Source: Chara braunii (lineage: Eukaryota; Streptophyta; Charophyceae; Charales; Characeae). From it: a DNA stretch of 41,471 nt. The notes beneath the pieces were generated by a model that did no database searches, was not told the DNA's origin, and saw only the letters and a program-made list of their open reading frames with translations. Position numbers and translations under genes: made by a program. This document shows, piece by piece, positions 8,129 to 18,152 of this stretch. How positions within the stretch are numbered: position 1 is the stretch's first letter; the number at the start of each line of letters is the position of its first letter. The stretch is taken from the NCBI GenBank assembly GCA_003427395.1, contig BFEA01000706.1, positions 437,359 to 478,829 of the forward strand. Direction: 5' to 3'.

Positions 8129-8803
8129 ATGCCTTATGCTAAGGAAGATCCCAGCGTGACCTTGCCTGTCAAGAAGGGAGATGGGCTTGAGATTTCCTTG
8201 CCAAGGCGTGTCAAGGAGGGAGAGTATATCTCTTCCTGGTGGGGCGCATTGATAGACAAATATATTTTCGCCTGGATCGAGTCCGGTCTCGATGATGATC
8301 AGGGATGCGCGATTGTGAGGGTGACTCTGTACGCCTCTTCCTCATTCTGGATCGAGCATGGGATAGAGTTGGCGCTCGGGTATGAGAGCCTGCTTGCTAA
8401 GCCTTTGAGAGTGGCTGAGGCAGCCGCAGTGAAGTGGGCGAAGGAAGTGTCTTGCGATGGAGAAGAGCAAGTGCTGACCCGTATAGAGGTCAAGCGTGTT
8501 GAGGAGTTTGTGCTTCCGTCAGCGCCACTACGGGTCATCCTGCCCGAGTTTCTCATTGAGAAGTGTTTTGGTGGACAGGCGAGGATAGTGGCAACAGCTG
8601 ATGCCGCTTTGAAAACACGGGAATGGGGGAGTGGGTGCTATACATGCGAGCTGGTATACGGATTGTATCTGGACCTAAGGTTTTCTCCTCCTAGTCAGTG
8701 GCTCAGGAGCATGGCTAACGTGGTCGACGCATATGCTAGTTCCCATGACCCAGATGAGGGAGTAGGAGACTGGGATGAGATTCGGGTAGCAGTAGTTAGG
8801 TAG
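8129..8803 (+). CDS. Intact 224-aa ORF in the leader/gag region of the LTR-A element, function unknown
   Basis: A complete ORF (ATG 8129, TAG 8801-8803) inside a retroelement whose other genes are broken. The protein is soluble-looking, without signal peptide or membrane span, and rich in Trp (SSWWGALIDKYIFAWIESG at 31-49, SFWIEHGIELALGYE at 72-86, WAKE, REWGSGCYTCELVYG, SQWLRS, GDWDE). It has no zinc knuckle, protease or nucleic-acid-binding motif that I recognise. Position upstream of the gag-like pieces suggests an accessory ORF or an N-terminal gag module. A good mixture of hydrophobic-core and charged segments makes a folded domain plausible. I do not recognise the family with confidence. 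An alternative is a captured host fragment. Confidence 0.65.
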   Translation: MPYAKEDPSVTLPVKKGDGLEISLPRRVKEGEYISSWWGALIDKYIFAWIESGLDDDQGCAIVRVTLYASSSFWIEHGIELALGYESLLAKPLRVAEAAAVKWAKEVSCDGEEQVLTRIEVKRVEEFVLPSAPLRVILPEFLIEKCFGGQARIVATADAALKTREWGSGCYTCELVYGLYLDLRFSPPSQWLRSMANVVDAYASSHDPDEGVGDWDEIRVAVVR

Positions 8804-9043
8804 CGAATGCCTTCTGTCTTACTAACTGCGCTTCCTTTGGCTTGGTTGTGGTCGTCTCTCTATCCATTATCGCAGTTATAAAGGTAAGCGTCAGGGTAAC
8901 TAGGGGTTGAGGCCTGATTGCGTGAGTGAAAGGGTAGATAGCGTGATTTAAGTGTTAGCAGTTTGCCCTTGTCTGCCTGAGCTTACTTGAATCCCTTTTG
9001 GATGATCTATTGCCCACTATGCGTGTCAGGCTGTTGCCGGCAT
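8804..9043. other. Short non-coding gap between the 224-aa ORF and the gag pieces
   Basis: No ORF or repeat that I can support; the interval is compositionally similar to its surroundings. Confidence 0.4.
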
Positions 9044-9202
9044 CATGGTGGAGGCAAGCGGCTTCGCCAAGATCTTGCTTTGGAGGAATTCGTGTCAGAT
9101 GAAGGTGTTGTTGCGTGAGGCACTGCAAGAGTCGATGCCCCCAGACCTCCGTGCCCTGTTGTTCCAAGGAAGGAACTTGTCTGGCTTTCTGCGTGATTTC
9201 TG
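9044..9202 (+). pseudogene. Gag-like fragment 1
   Basis: A 52-codon stretch from ATG 9044 to a TGA at 9200-9202. It reads as a helical segment (KVLLREALQESMPPDLRALLFQG...) of the type found in the capsid region of Ty3/gypsy gag. The frame is lost before 9216, where the next fragment continues in another frame. Assignment to gag is from position between leader and the charged/coiled-coil gag segment, not from a diagnostic motif. Confidence 0.45.
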
Positions 9203-9215
9203 AGAATTTTGCCGT

Positions 9216-9422
9216 ATGAAGAGGTGGGACGAGAAAACAATATGGTGCATGCTTCCCCTGTTCGTTTGTGAAAGGCTAAGTGAGGGGGTGTATATCCTCA
9301 AGCAGGAGTCGAAAACGTTGGATGAATTGGTGCGTTTCTTAAGGCTAAGATTCCCAGAAGATGGAATAGAAGGTCCACGTGGGGAATGCTTTGTGCCACC
9401 AGTTGCGGGCGCACCATCGTAG
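9216..9422 (+). pseudogene. Gag-like fragment 2
   Basis: A 68-codon stretch: WCMLPLFVCERLSEGVYILKQESKTLDELVRFLRLRFPEDG. The alternation of hydrophobic helices and the segment TLDELVRFLRLRFPE resemble the capsid C-terminal part of retrotransposon gag, where a helix ends in F-x-x-x-F/Y. It overlaps the next fragment in another frame (9386-9422), indicating a frameshift near 9410. Confidence 0.5.
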
Positions 9423-9964
9423 GCGAGTTAAGTGGGTTACAAAGACAAGTAGGGGTATTGGAGGAGAGGTTAGCACGGCTAGAAGAGGCGAGGAAGAGTA
9501 AGCGGAAGGTTTCAGAAGACTCCCCAAGTAAGCCAACTGGCCAGGGTGAAGGACGAGTAGAGAAGGGTGACAAGGAATCACCCATCTCGATAGGAACCCC
9601 AAAGAGGCAAGCCAGTGTTCAGGCGAGGGACAAAGGCAAAAGAGAGGATGAGATAAAGGAAGAGCATGGATGTCTCAAGTTGACAAAGGCTCAGCGAAAA
9701 GCGAGGAATCGGGCCCAGGGGAGCCAAGGTACAGGAAAGGGGCAGGGCATGCCGCAGGGGGGGGGCACCCCGCAGGAATTGGGAGGAAAGACGACACAGG
9801 CGGGGCCCCCACCGACCGAGCGGACATTATACGGGTCGTGGACGCCATACGGTCAGGTGGGACCGAGGCCCTTATATAATTCATATCTGCCCTGTGTACA
9901 AGGCGTTTGTTTGGGCCCACAAATGGGTATGATGCCACCCATGCCTCCTGCAGTTCAGTTTTAG
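9386..9964 (+). pseudogene. Gag-like fragment 3: coiled coil and basic/Gly-Pro tail
   Basis: A 192-codon stretch. Residues 14-40 (VGELSGLQRQVGVLEERLARLEEARKSKRK) form a clear heptad coiled coil; residues 40-130 are basic and polar with Lys/Arg clusters (KAQRKARNRAQ), and the tail is Gly/Pro/Met rich. This is typical of gag nucleocapsid-like regions without a zinc knuckle. The first ~10 residues are probably out of the original frame. A TAG at 9962-9964 closes it; related-looking sequence continues to about 10260 with further stops. Confidence 0.6.
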
Positions 9965-10092
9965 CCAGCCTTGTGTATGGGGCCATTGCAGCCACCGATA
10001 CCACGAGCGACGGAAGGCCACAAGGCAGGTGGAAGTGGTCAAAAGCGAAAGGCTGAAAGGGGTTGTAGGGATGAGGGGCACGAGAAAGGGAG

Positions 10093-10260
10093 ATGGAGTT
10101 TTGTCGGGAGCGAAGGGCCGATGAGGCAAGCGGTCTAATAAGGACTGACATTGAGGGAAATGTTTTCGACAGGGTCGCGAAGTATATCGACCCAACCATC
10201 CATGGGGGAACACGGAAAGAGGCTTTGCGGCGAGAGGCAGCATCGAGCACAGCCTCGTGA
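10093..10260 (+). pseudogene. Short ORF continuing the gag/pol junction region
   Basis: A 55-codon ORF with balanced composition (EGNVFDRVAKYIDPTIHGGT...), downstream of gag fragment 3 and in a different frame. Its composition differs from the surrounding low-complexity frames and fits a gag C-terminal spacer. No motif confirms it. Confidence 0.35.
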
Positions 10261-10865
10261 AAGTAGTCGTAAAGAGAAAGGGTTGTGAGAGGAAGGCCTG
10301 AAAATTTAAGCTGACTGTAAATGCAAGTGAGAAATCCCAATCGTATAGTTGTTGTAGATAGGCACAACGTACAGAGGGAAGGGATTTTCGTAATAATGGT
10401 CCGATAAGGTAGCTCGAATTATAGGCAGGGGGAACCCCTATAGAATAACTGTATATATGGGGTATGTTAGGTCTGCCTCACATCATGTTATTGGAATGTC
10501 CCAGTAGATGGAGCACAAAGTGACCCTGACGATATCGTTACGGAATAAAGATCTGTTCTATTAGGCCTGTTGACTGAGAGAGGAAGGTATGATACCTACG
10601 TCGTGTCCAGGCCTGAATGGTTGTATAGGTGTGAGGGGTAGGAGAGGTTCGGGAAGAAACCTCAGCGTGGGGGAGATAGGCCATCTAGCCTAGGGAGGAA
10701 GTTGCAAGACTAGTGTATGGGTGACTCCTAACCTTACTTTTCTTTGGACATCTGGATATGTCCTGGATTACTTGGGTCCTTCGGATTGAGAAGTATGGCT
10801 ATGTCGTGATCAAACTGTTTTAGCTACATCTTTGGTCAGGGAGACTGCTTTTGTTCTTGTGAAGC
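10261..10865. other. Non-coding internal remnant
   Basis: About 600 bp without a credible ORF. There is no protease, RT or integrase trace, so this internal region has lost pol. The bases just before 10866 (ttgttcttgtgaagc) are not a polypurine tract, unlike the sequence before 5215. Confidence 0.5.
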
Positions 10866-11030
10866 TGTCGGCGCGAATACCCTTACAAGGGTATCCGCCC
10901 TGGTTTATGCAGGTAACTTGGGTGAGAATGTGCTATGGAGGATCATCCCCGATATGCTGATGATTTAGCTTGGGCTTTGACCTGTTTTGTGTTACAGACC
11001 CTTTTGATCGATAGATTCAGAACTGGGACT
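10866..11030 (+). repeat. LTR-A copy 2, first ~165 bp only
   Basis: It starts TGTCGGCGCG and follows copy 1 (5215 onward) almost base for base through the terminal hairpin. Similarity ends at about 11030, where a GA tract begins. The rest of the LTR is absent. Confidence 0.88.
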
Positions 11031-11037
11031 TAGAGAG

Positions 11038-11081
<44 letters not shown>

Positions 11082-11112
11082 AGGAAAGAGAAAAAAAAAA
11101 AAGAGAAAAGAG
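11031..11112 (+). repeat. GA microsatellite with A-rich tail
   Basis: An uninterrupted (GA)n run of about 40 bp is followed by aaagaaggaaagag and an A-run. It sits exactly where LTR-A copy 2 is broken off. Confidence 0.9.
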
Positions 11113-11140
11113 ACTTCTACTCCTAATCAAAATCATCACA

Positions 11141-11319
11141 CCGTAGTAGCAGCCACATGCCGGTCACCCATCCCATAGTGGTAGTAGCCAAATACCGGTC
11201 ACATTCCCATACCAGAAGCAACCAAACGTCAGTCACCCATCCCATAGTCGTAGCAGCCCAATCTCGGTCAGCCATCCCATAGTGGTAGCAGTCAAATGTC
11301 GGTCACCCATCCCATAGTG
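11141..11319 (+). repeat. 35-bp tandem repeat, about five copies
   Basis: Units resemble cggtcacccatcccatagtggtagcagccaaatgc with substitutions. They run directly into the first diverged 92-bp satellite monomer. Confidence 0.8.
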
Positions 11320-12815
11320 AAAGAGCTACCGAGTGTTCAAATGGAACACTATCACAAATTGAACTTGACAAGGTGAAGGTTGAACTAACAAAGACACATG
11401 CACATGCGTGAAAGGGCAACCAAGTGTTAAAACGGAACACTACGATACACATGAACTTAACAATGAGAAGGTTGACCTAGCGAAAAACACATGCACATAG
11501 GCAGAAGAGCAACTAAGTATGGACCAAAATACTACAACACACATGGACTTGACAATTAGAAGATTGAACTAGTGAAAAGCACATGCACATGAAGGAAAGA
11601 GCAACTAAGCATGAACCGGAACACTACAAAACTCACGAACTTGACAATGTAAAGATTGAACTAGTGAAAAACACATGCACATGGAGAAAAGAGCAACTAA
11701 GTATGAACCGGAACATTACAACACTCACAAACTTGACAGTGTGAAGATTGAACTAGTGAAAAGCACATGCATGCGGAGGAAAGAGCAACTAAGTATGAGC
11801 TGGAACACTACAACACACATGAGTTTGACAATATGAACATTGAACTAGTGAAAACCACATGCACATGGAGAAAAGAGCAACTAAGTATGAACCGGAACAC
11901 TACAACACTCACGAACTTGACAATATGAAAATTGAACTAGTGAAGAGCACATGCACATGGAGGAAAGATCAACTAAGTATGAACCGGAACACAACAACAC
12001 TCACGAACTTGACAATGTGAAGAATGAACTAGTGAAAACCACATGCACATGGAGAAAAGAGCAACTAAGTATGAACCAGAACACTACAACACTCATGAAC
12101 TTGACAATATGAATATTGAACTAGTGAAGAGCACATCCACATGGAAGAAAGATCAACTAAGTACGAACTGGAACACTAGAACACACATGAACTTCACAAT
12201 GTGAGATTTGAGCTAGTGAAGAGCGTATGCACACAGAGGAAAGATCAACTAAGCATAAACTGGAACACTACAACACATATGAACTTGACAATGTGTAGAT
12301 TGAACTAGTGAAAAGCACATGCACATGCAGAAAAGAGCAACTAAGTATGAACTGGAACACTACAACACTCACGAACTTGACAATGTGAAGATTGAACTAG
12401 TGAAAAGAGCATGTATACGGAGGAAAGAGCAACTAAGTATGAACCGGAACACTACAACACACATGAATTTGACAATGTGAAGATTGAATTAGTGAAAAGC
12501 AAATACACATGGAGAAAAGAGCAAATAAGTATGAACCGGAACACTACAACACTCACGCACTTGACAATGTGAAGATTGAACTAGTGAAGAGCACATGCAC
12601 ATGGAGGAAAGATAGACTAAGTATGAACCGGAACACAACAACACTCACAAACTTGACAATGTGACGATTGAACTAGTGAAAAACACATGCACATAGAGGA
12701 AAGAACGACTAAGTATGAACCGGCGCACTACAACACTCAGGAACTTGACAATGTGAAGATCGAATTTGTTAAAAGCACATGCACATAGAGGAAAGATCAA
12801 CTACGTATGAACCGG
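11320..12815 (+). repeat. 92-bp satellite array, left part (about 16 monomers)
   Basis: Tandem monomers with the order ctaagtatgaaccggaacac, cacgaacttgacaatgtgaa, gattgaactagtgaaaagca, catgcacatggaggaaagag. Spacing of the ctaagt landmark is 92 bp (11881, 11973, 12065). The first two or three monomers (11320-11520) are clearly more diverged than the rest. The array stops inside a monomer at ACCGG (12811-12815), where the 12816-18152 block is inserted, and resumes at 18153. Confidence 0.95.
12812..12815 (+). repeat. Target-site duplication, left copy (CCGG)
   Basis: CCGG of the interrupted satellite monomer; the same four bases recur at 18153-18156 after the insertion, where the monomer continues with AACAC. 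The duplication could be 5 bp (ACCGG) if the final A of the insert is counted. Confidence 0.75.
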
Positions 12816-13270
12816 TGTTGAGCGCATCAGCCCCCGCGCTAGCAAGTGCCCTCCTGACCGCGTCACGGAGGAGAAACTTAGCTTTCTAGTTCTTAGAGAC
12901 AACTCGGGGACGACACGGTAACCCGCGTCGACCCTTCGCCGATCCGACCGAGTGCGCCAGCTGTACGTCCAACGGTCCCCTACGAGAGGATAGGTTCCCG
13001 CAGGGCACAACTTACCTTCCCTAAGGGGCTGTCACCACCCTTAGAGGTGTATCCCCACCGAGTTACCAACCCACATGCGAAGTTTTTTATAATGCAATTG
13101 CAGAGGTAGGCCGACCGAGGGCGTTTGCTCGTTCGCTGTTGCATAGGTACGCATGGTTAAACGCCAAAGTGGACCCGAACGTCGTCCGTCCCTGGGGTGC
13201 TGATCTCCCAGGTATCAGACCGATGTCGGTCGACTAGGACGTGATATTCGAAGCTTGAAGAAAACTTTCA
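12816..13270 (-). repeat. Inverted homologue of the LTR-A 3' end
   Basis: The reverse complement matches LTR-A near 6400-6857 and copy 3 near 36560-37000. Shared blocks include the motif at the end (TGTTGAGCGCATC against TGTCGGGTGCATC), cgagtgcgccag, ggcacaacttacct, ttaccaaccca, gccgaccgagggcgttt and gctgatctccca. It retains the ~45-bp segment missing from copy 1. Similarity fades beyond about 13270. Confidence 0.8.
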
Positions 13271-15130
13271 GCGATCTTAGTCCCTTCTTTCAAAGTCAGT
13301 TAAAAGTTAATCAAACAAAACTCTTTCAAAACAAAATTCACGTCAACGTAAGTTGACTTATTTTCTAAAATCGATAGAATCATGCATACTACTCGTTCAG
13401 ATCAAATCGACAAAAGTTGACTTGACTTCAAAGAGCACTCATTAATAAAAGAACAAAGCATGACCAATACGCAAGGTGAAACTCAAATGACGTTTGACCA
13501 AAGTATCTCTACTTTGCTTGCTAGACAACTGGACTGTCACGACTTTTTTTTTTTTTTTTGATCTGATGAGATGCATTGCCAAGTTCTTTCATTCCGCCCC
13601 ATACTGACTGCTAGAAAAGAAGTATAGACAAATCTCATTTCTCAAGTAGAGCTAGGATGCCATTGCTTTAGTGATGACTTCACTACCTTTCTAACTTTGG
13701 TGTGAATGCCATCTGCAAGTAATCCGGTTACCACTATGCAAGTCAGCGACCGACTTGAACATTCGAACACTGGATGCCCCATTAGGGTCGAGGATCCGCT
13801 TTCAAATTTTGTTGGTCTCTTTGTCCTCCTGGCCCTCATTGACCTTACCGAAAAGCTAGTTATCTAAGCCTTGCTTGCCATATCAGCCCTATTCGTCCTC
13901 GCTTCTTGTGACGAGGCCAACCACAACAAGAGTGCCTAGACGCGCTCTGTTCCAACTAGTAACCATGAACCGAGCTTCTTCTGGCTCAATTCTCCATATC
14001 AAGTGACCCCTAAGACGACCACTAAGAGGTATGCTATGCAAGTTCCCCTTATCATGAGGCGGTAAGAACTTACGGCTCTTCCGTGAGTAGGCGCATGTCC
14101 TTTCCCTAGGAGGTGGTCAAGGATACCCCTCGTCCTCACCCGAGCGAACCTCGGATCTCAGAAGTCGGGCTGGCTCCACCACAACAGCGTGGTATCCTCC
14201 CGCATAAGCGCATAAGCGGCCCATTCCGAGTCGATAGCAGGGCCGATCCCTAAGGCAACGAACCCCCGCCTCAGATGCCTCCTAGGAAAGGGAAAAACGT
14301 CTACCACGGCAGACAAAATGATCCCTCGCCGACTGACGTCAAGGGTAACTGAGACGAGAAAGGAGATCACAAGCGAAAAAGTCATTCAGACAGACGGGGA
14401 AGATAGAGAGGGTCATTCGAGAAATAATGGGTAACCTAAGGAAAAAAAAGTCTATGTCCAATTTACTTCTCCTTCTTTGTGTGATTGCTTCGTTTTCTCG
14501 TCGTCTACTGACTTCCCACCCCTTCAACAAACATACAAGTGAACAACAGAAAACAAATATCGTTCCTTCATTCCCGTTGACATGATTAAATCTTTTTTTT
14601 TCCAAGCATCCTTCTACCTACCTGCACATCAGATCAAACAACAATTTCAAAAGAAGACAATGCAATCCCGAACTCACGTCAGACTTCCATTCGCACACGT
14701 AAACACACATCTCCTCTACCTTTTCAATGAACGTTCAAAGAAGAGGGTCAAGCAAGTGCGGGTTCATATAGGTGTGAAGGATCTGATTCAAACTGACTAA
14801 CTGACCTTCAGTGTAGTTGAAGAGACGGCCCACTGAAGAAGACCGTGTGAAATCACACTCCTGAGAAGATAATCGTCACAACAAGTCGCCCGCAAAGCGA
14901 TCCACACCACTCCCTAGAGCGCTTGCTTGCCGCGACACCCTCTCAACACACATAATCATCTCCCAGTAATCTGACGGCGTCTCAGCGTCGCCATCACACC
15001 CCCCAATTTCACTGCGCCACTACGGCGTCGCACTCACACCACTTTCAAGCGCACCACCACTTTGCGGTACCTTCCCTGTGCCAATATCCAGTCGCCGCCT
15101 TATATAGTCAGTGCAAGAATATTATCGCCT
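13271..15130. other. Non-coding interior of the 12816-18152 block
   Basis: About 1.9 kb with no ORF that looks like protein on either strand. It contains a T-run (13543-13559) and otherwise unique sequence. A TATATA phrase at 15101, read on the minus strand as CTATATAAGG, is a possible promoter. Confidence 0.45.
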
Positions 15131-15605
15131 CCGTCGTGACAAACCGGCAGCACTTCCGCACCACTGACACTAAACCCAGTGTCGTTGCCGCAAAAAATTG
15201 TCAACGCTTCCACACTACCGCCGTCAAACCCGCGCTATCGCCGCAAAAAATCGGCAGCGCTTCCGCGTCACTACCTAGAACACACTGCCGCTGCCGCAAA
15301 AAAAAAGGGCAGCGCTTCCGCGTCACCGTCAAAAGCGTCGCCGCTGCCGTGCCAAACAGTTTGAGTCTCCCCTGCACCGCTTGCCGAAGACTTCCCGTCG
15401 CCGTGTAAAACGGGCAGAGTTTCCCCTGCACCACTTGCTGAAAAATCTGCCGCCACCGTGCAAAACGACCAGAGTTTCCTTTGCACCGCTTGCTGAAAAA
15501 TTTGCCGCCGCCGTGCAAAACGGGCAGAGTTTTCCCTGCACCGCTTGCTGAAAAATCTGCCGCCACCGTGCAAAACGGGCAGAGTTTCCCCTGCACCGCG
15601 TGCTG
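15131..15605 (+). repeat. GC-rich minisatellite: 55-bp tandem repeat with a related diverged part
   Basis: In 15354-15605 the phrase ccgtgcaaaacgggcagagt recurs; landmarks at 15456, 15511 and 15566 give a 55-bp period (about 4-5 copies). To its left (15131-15353) a related unit, gccgcaaaaaatcggcagcg, repeats about every 57-60 bp. Because 55 is not a multiple of 3, reading frames rotate through the units, which argues against coding. Confidence 0.85.
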
Positions 15606-15871
15606 AATACCTACCACGAACGACAGTACCACCCTAGTGGCACCACGCAGCATGGTGGCTTTGGCAACTTCCTCCTTCCCTCACCTCGCCGAGATGGCGG
15701 CTATGAATGTGTTTCACAGCTATGGCCACCTCCAGCACTCCTCCTCCCTCACTTGCAGACCTCCACTCAGCTCCTCACTCCAACAGCTCCTCCTCCAGCA
15801 GCCAGCATTCACCCAGCGAAATGCTAGCAGCACCAACCACAAATGAATGTTGGCTGGCCGACTACTGGTTG

Positions 15872-15878
15872 TTTTATA
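15872..15878 (-). promoter_or_regulatory. Minus-strand TATA box candidate
   Basis: On the minus strand the sequence reads ACTATAAAAC. It lies at the boundary between the hairpin-rich right part of the block and its C-rich left part, as expected for a U3/R boundary in a minus-strand LTR. Evidence is position and consensus only. Confidence 0.4.
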
Positions 15879-15938
15879 GTTGGTTGGGGGCTGAGGGCAG
15901 CTGCTTTGCCCCTAGCCAAAGCTCGGAGTGAGGCCTGG

Positions 15939-16044
15939 CCCTTGATCTCAGACGAGATCAAGGGCTGAGAAACTTGATGTTCCCTTAGGGGAACCAAGTT
16001 CCAGGCCTTGGTAATGCATCTGGCCGTTAGCGCCGGCCAGATGC
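15939..16044. other. Pair of strong hairpins
   Basis: The first has perfect 11-bp arms, CCCTTGATCTC (15939-15949) and GAGATCAAGGG (15954-15964), with a 4-nt loop. The second has perfect 10-bp arms, GCATCTGGCC (16016-16025) and GGCCAGATGC (16035-16044), with a 9-nt loop. A third smaller one (cccttaggggaac) lies between. No U-run follows either, and this is probably a eukaryotic genome, so they are not called terminators. Confidence 0.8.
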
Positions 16045-16463
16045 AGCCTTAAATGGTTGTATAGAGCCAAGTAGAGCAGACTGTAGAACTCAACAATCTG
16101 CTGTCAACTCAAAGTCCAAATGCTTCTCCCCCTGCATCTGGCCCTGCGTCCCGATTAAATTCGTGACGCACTGTTTTTTTTTTCTCCAACTGTTCTCCTC
16201 GCTTACTACTCTCTCTTTTCTTTTTCCTCTGCTCCTACTCTACCCCCGTGGCCACGTATGTGGCCGTTATTCACTTTTTCCCTTCTTCTCCCCTTCTATT
16301 TTCTTTCCCTTGTCCTACTCTCTCGTTTTCCCTGTGAGGGCAGCTCGTTTTTCAAAACAAGCAGCCCCCCACCTCCTAAAAGTCATTTCACAGAGTCGAG
16401 CTAGAGTCAAACTCAGCAGGGTCTTCTTTCCCCTGCTGCAGCACGCGCCCGAACCTGGACGCC

Positions 16464-16935
16464 NNNNNNNNNNNNNNNNNNNNNNNNNNNNNNNNNNNNN
16501 NNNNNNNNNNNNNNNNNNNNNNNNNNNNNNNNNNNNNNNNNNNNNNNNNNNNNNNNNNNNNNNNNNNNNNNNNNNNNNNNNNNNNNNNNNNNNNNNNNNN
16601 NNNNNNNNNNNNNNNNNNNNNNNNNNNNNNNNNNNNNNNNNNNNNNNNNNNNNNNNNNNNNNNNNNNNNNNNNNNNNNNNNNNNNNNNNNNNNNNNNNNN
16701 NNNNNNNNNNNNNNNNNNNNNNNNNNNNNNNNNNNNNNNNNNNNNNNNNNNNNNNNNNNNNNNNNNNNNNNNNNNNNNNNNNNNNNNNNNNNNNNNNNNN
16801 NNNNNNNNNNNNNNNNNNNNNNNNNNNNNNNNNNNNNNNNNNNNNNNNNNNNNNNNNNNNNNNNNNNNNNNNNNNNNNNNNNNNNNNNNNNNNNNNNNNN
16901 NNNNNNNNNNNNNNNNNNNNNNNNNNNNNNNNNNN
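16464..16935. other. Assembly gap (472 N) followed by a T-run
   Basis: 472 consecutive N, then about 28 T. The length may be arbitrary. ORFs drawn across it are not meaningful. Confidence 0.98.
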
Positions 16936-16963
16936 TTTTTTTTTTTTTTTTTTTTTTTTTTTT

Positions 16964-18152
16964 GCGGTCGTTCACCCCTGCCAAACAGGCATTACGTCCA
17001 GGGCGAAGTCCTACTAGTAAGAGGATTGGATCGAACGCCTGAATCCGGATTTGTTTGTGAAGAGGTGCAGATGTCAGGATTAAACTTCTTTCCCGCATCT
17101 CTACTTAAAACACGACCAGATTCAGGAGCTCGATCCCATCCATTTTGCTAGTGGGACTTCGCCACAGGTTAAAGAAAAAAAGAATTAGAAAAAAAATAAA
17201 AAAATAAAAAAAATCTTACCTGTGGTTGCCCGTCTATAACGGGCACCGTCAAGTGCACTGGGGTTGAAACGCCCCAGAAACTTCGGAAAGCGCCATGTGG
17301 CGTTTTTCAGGTTTATATTTTATTTTATTTTTATTTCTTGGTGTATGTGTGTCATCCTTGTGTAGGGGCCATGCTAATCTACCTCGCGCGACAGATCTCA
17401 GCCTCGCTCGGCAGATCTCAGCCTCGCGATCTTGATAATCACGCGGCCGACATTGGCCGTGCCCAACTGCCTTGGGCTGCTCCAAAAGGAGCTAGCCCAG
17501 TAGGACGCTTGCAGTTGGTCTTGATCCCGGTATCTGTCGGGTAAGAGTTTGGCACTGTAACCTACTGGCTAACTCCTTTCACGACAGTGATAGGAGCAGC
17601 TATTATATACGAAGAGCTTACTCAGTCTGTTAACCTCGTGATGTGGCCTTGCAGGCTCTGTCTGCCTATGGTCTTGCAGTCTCAGCCTACCTGCGGCCCT
17701 CCATGCTCAGTCGGCCTAGTGACCCGACATCAGTCTTTCAACCCCCTGGCTCAGTGACAACCCCGCACAACCCGGGAAACAGAACCCTTCTTCCTAGTCC
17801 CCGCGCATCATGGCTCTATACCCGGCGCACCCCTGTTTTTAGCCTACTTAGGCTCTGAATCGCGCGGCTTAGCTCTAGTTTTTCCATAACCGTACACTAT
17901 CGCGGCCTCGTCGGGAACCATGGATGACAGGCCGTACTGCCGACTCCCGCTGTTTCGAACAAATATCGATGATGACACACATAAACGACGTCATACGTCA
18001 TCGACGTCAGACTTTAGGTCTCTCAGTTAAAGGATTGAACTGAATAATTTTGGCAACGTCCATCTCAGCATGTTCCTCAATGAAAAGAGTTGGACAGTGT
18101 CTGACCTCGAAAAACTCTGGCAGAAACCCTCACATGGGTTTCTGTCCCGACA
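16964..18152. other. Right end of the 12816-18152 block: hairpins, no genes
   Basis: It contains several short palindromes (gcccgtctataacgggc near 17229; ctggggttgaaacgccccag near 17258; cgccatgtggcg near 17291), a strong hairpin at 17474-17498 (GGGCTGCTCC, aaaa, GGAGCTAGCCC) and the terminal hairpin at about 18120-18145 (CAGAAACCC/GGGTTTCTG). No credible ORF. Confidence 0.7.

Larger units (their letters stand above)
12816..18152 (-). mobile_element. 5337-bp coding-free LTR-like insertion in the satellite (giant solo LTR or LARD-like element)
   Basis: The block begins TGTTGAG and ends CCCGACA (TG...CA), and is flanked by CCGG duplications. Read on the minus strand it starts TGTCGGGACAG with a terminal hairpin, like LTR-A. 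Its last ~450 bp (12816-13270) are homologous to the 3' end of LTR-A. The right part (15.9-18.1 kb) has hairpins and pyrimidine tracts; minus-strand TATA candidates lie at 15872-15878 and 15099-15106. No protein-coding trace and no primer-binding site were found. This fits one very long LTR on the minus strand, or a non-coding derivative with further nested insertions. A 472-bp assembly gap lies inside. Confidence 0.6.

Noticed and set aside
9675-10367. 230-codon minus-strand ORF
   Set aside because: It is antisense to the gag-like basic tail and the following segment; no domain, and its composition reflects the complement of a Gly/Lys-rich frame.
14200-14330. Similarity of cgagtcgatagcagggcc to an LTR-A phrase
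   Set aside because: The match is short and in direct orientation, whereas the surrounding LTR-A homology is inverted; I treat it as chance.
15201-15653. 150-codon minus-strand ORF with apparent repeats
   Set aside because: It is a translation of the 55-bp minisatellite; the period is not a multiple of three and three overlapping frames are equally open.
16163-17098. Long ORFs on both strands
   Set aside because: Both run through 472 N and a homopolymer; they are artefacts of the gap.
15939-17498. Bacterial-type terminators
   Set aside because: Strong stems without U-runs, in what looks like a plant-type genome; they are better viewed as part of the hairpin-module LTR-like DNA.
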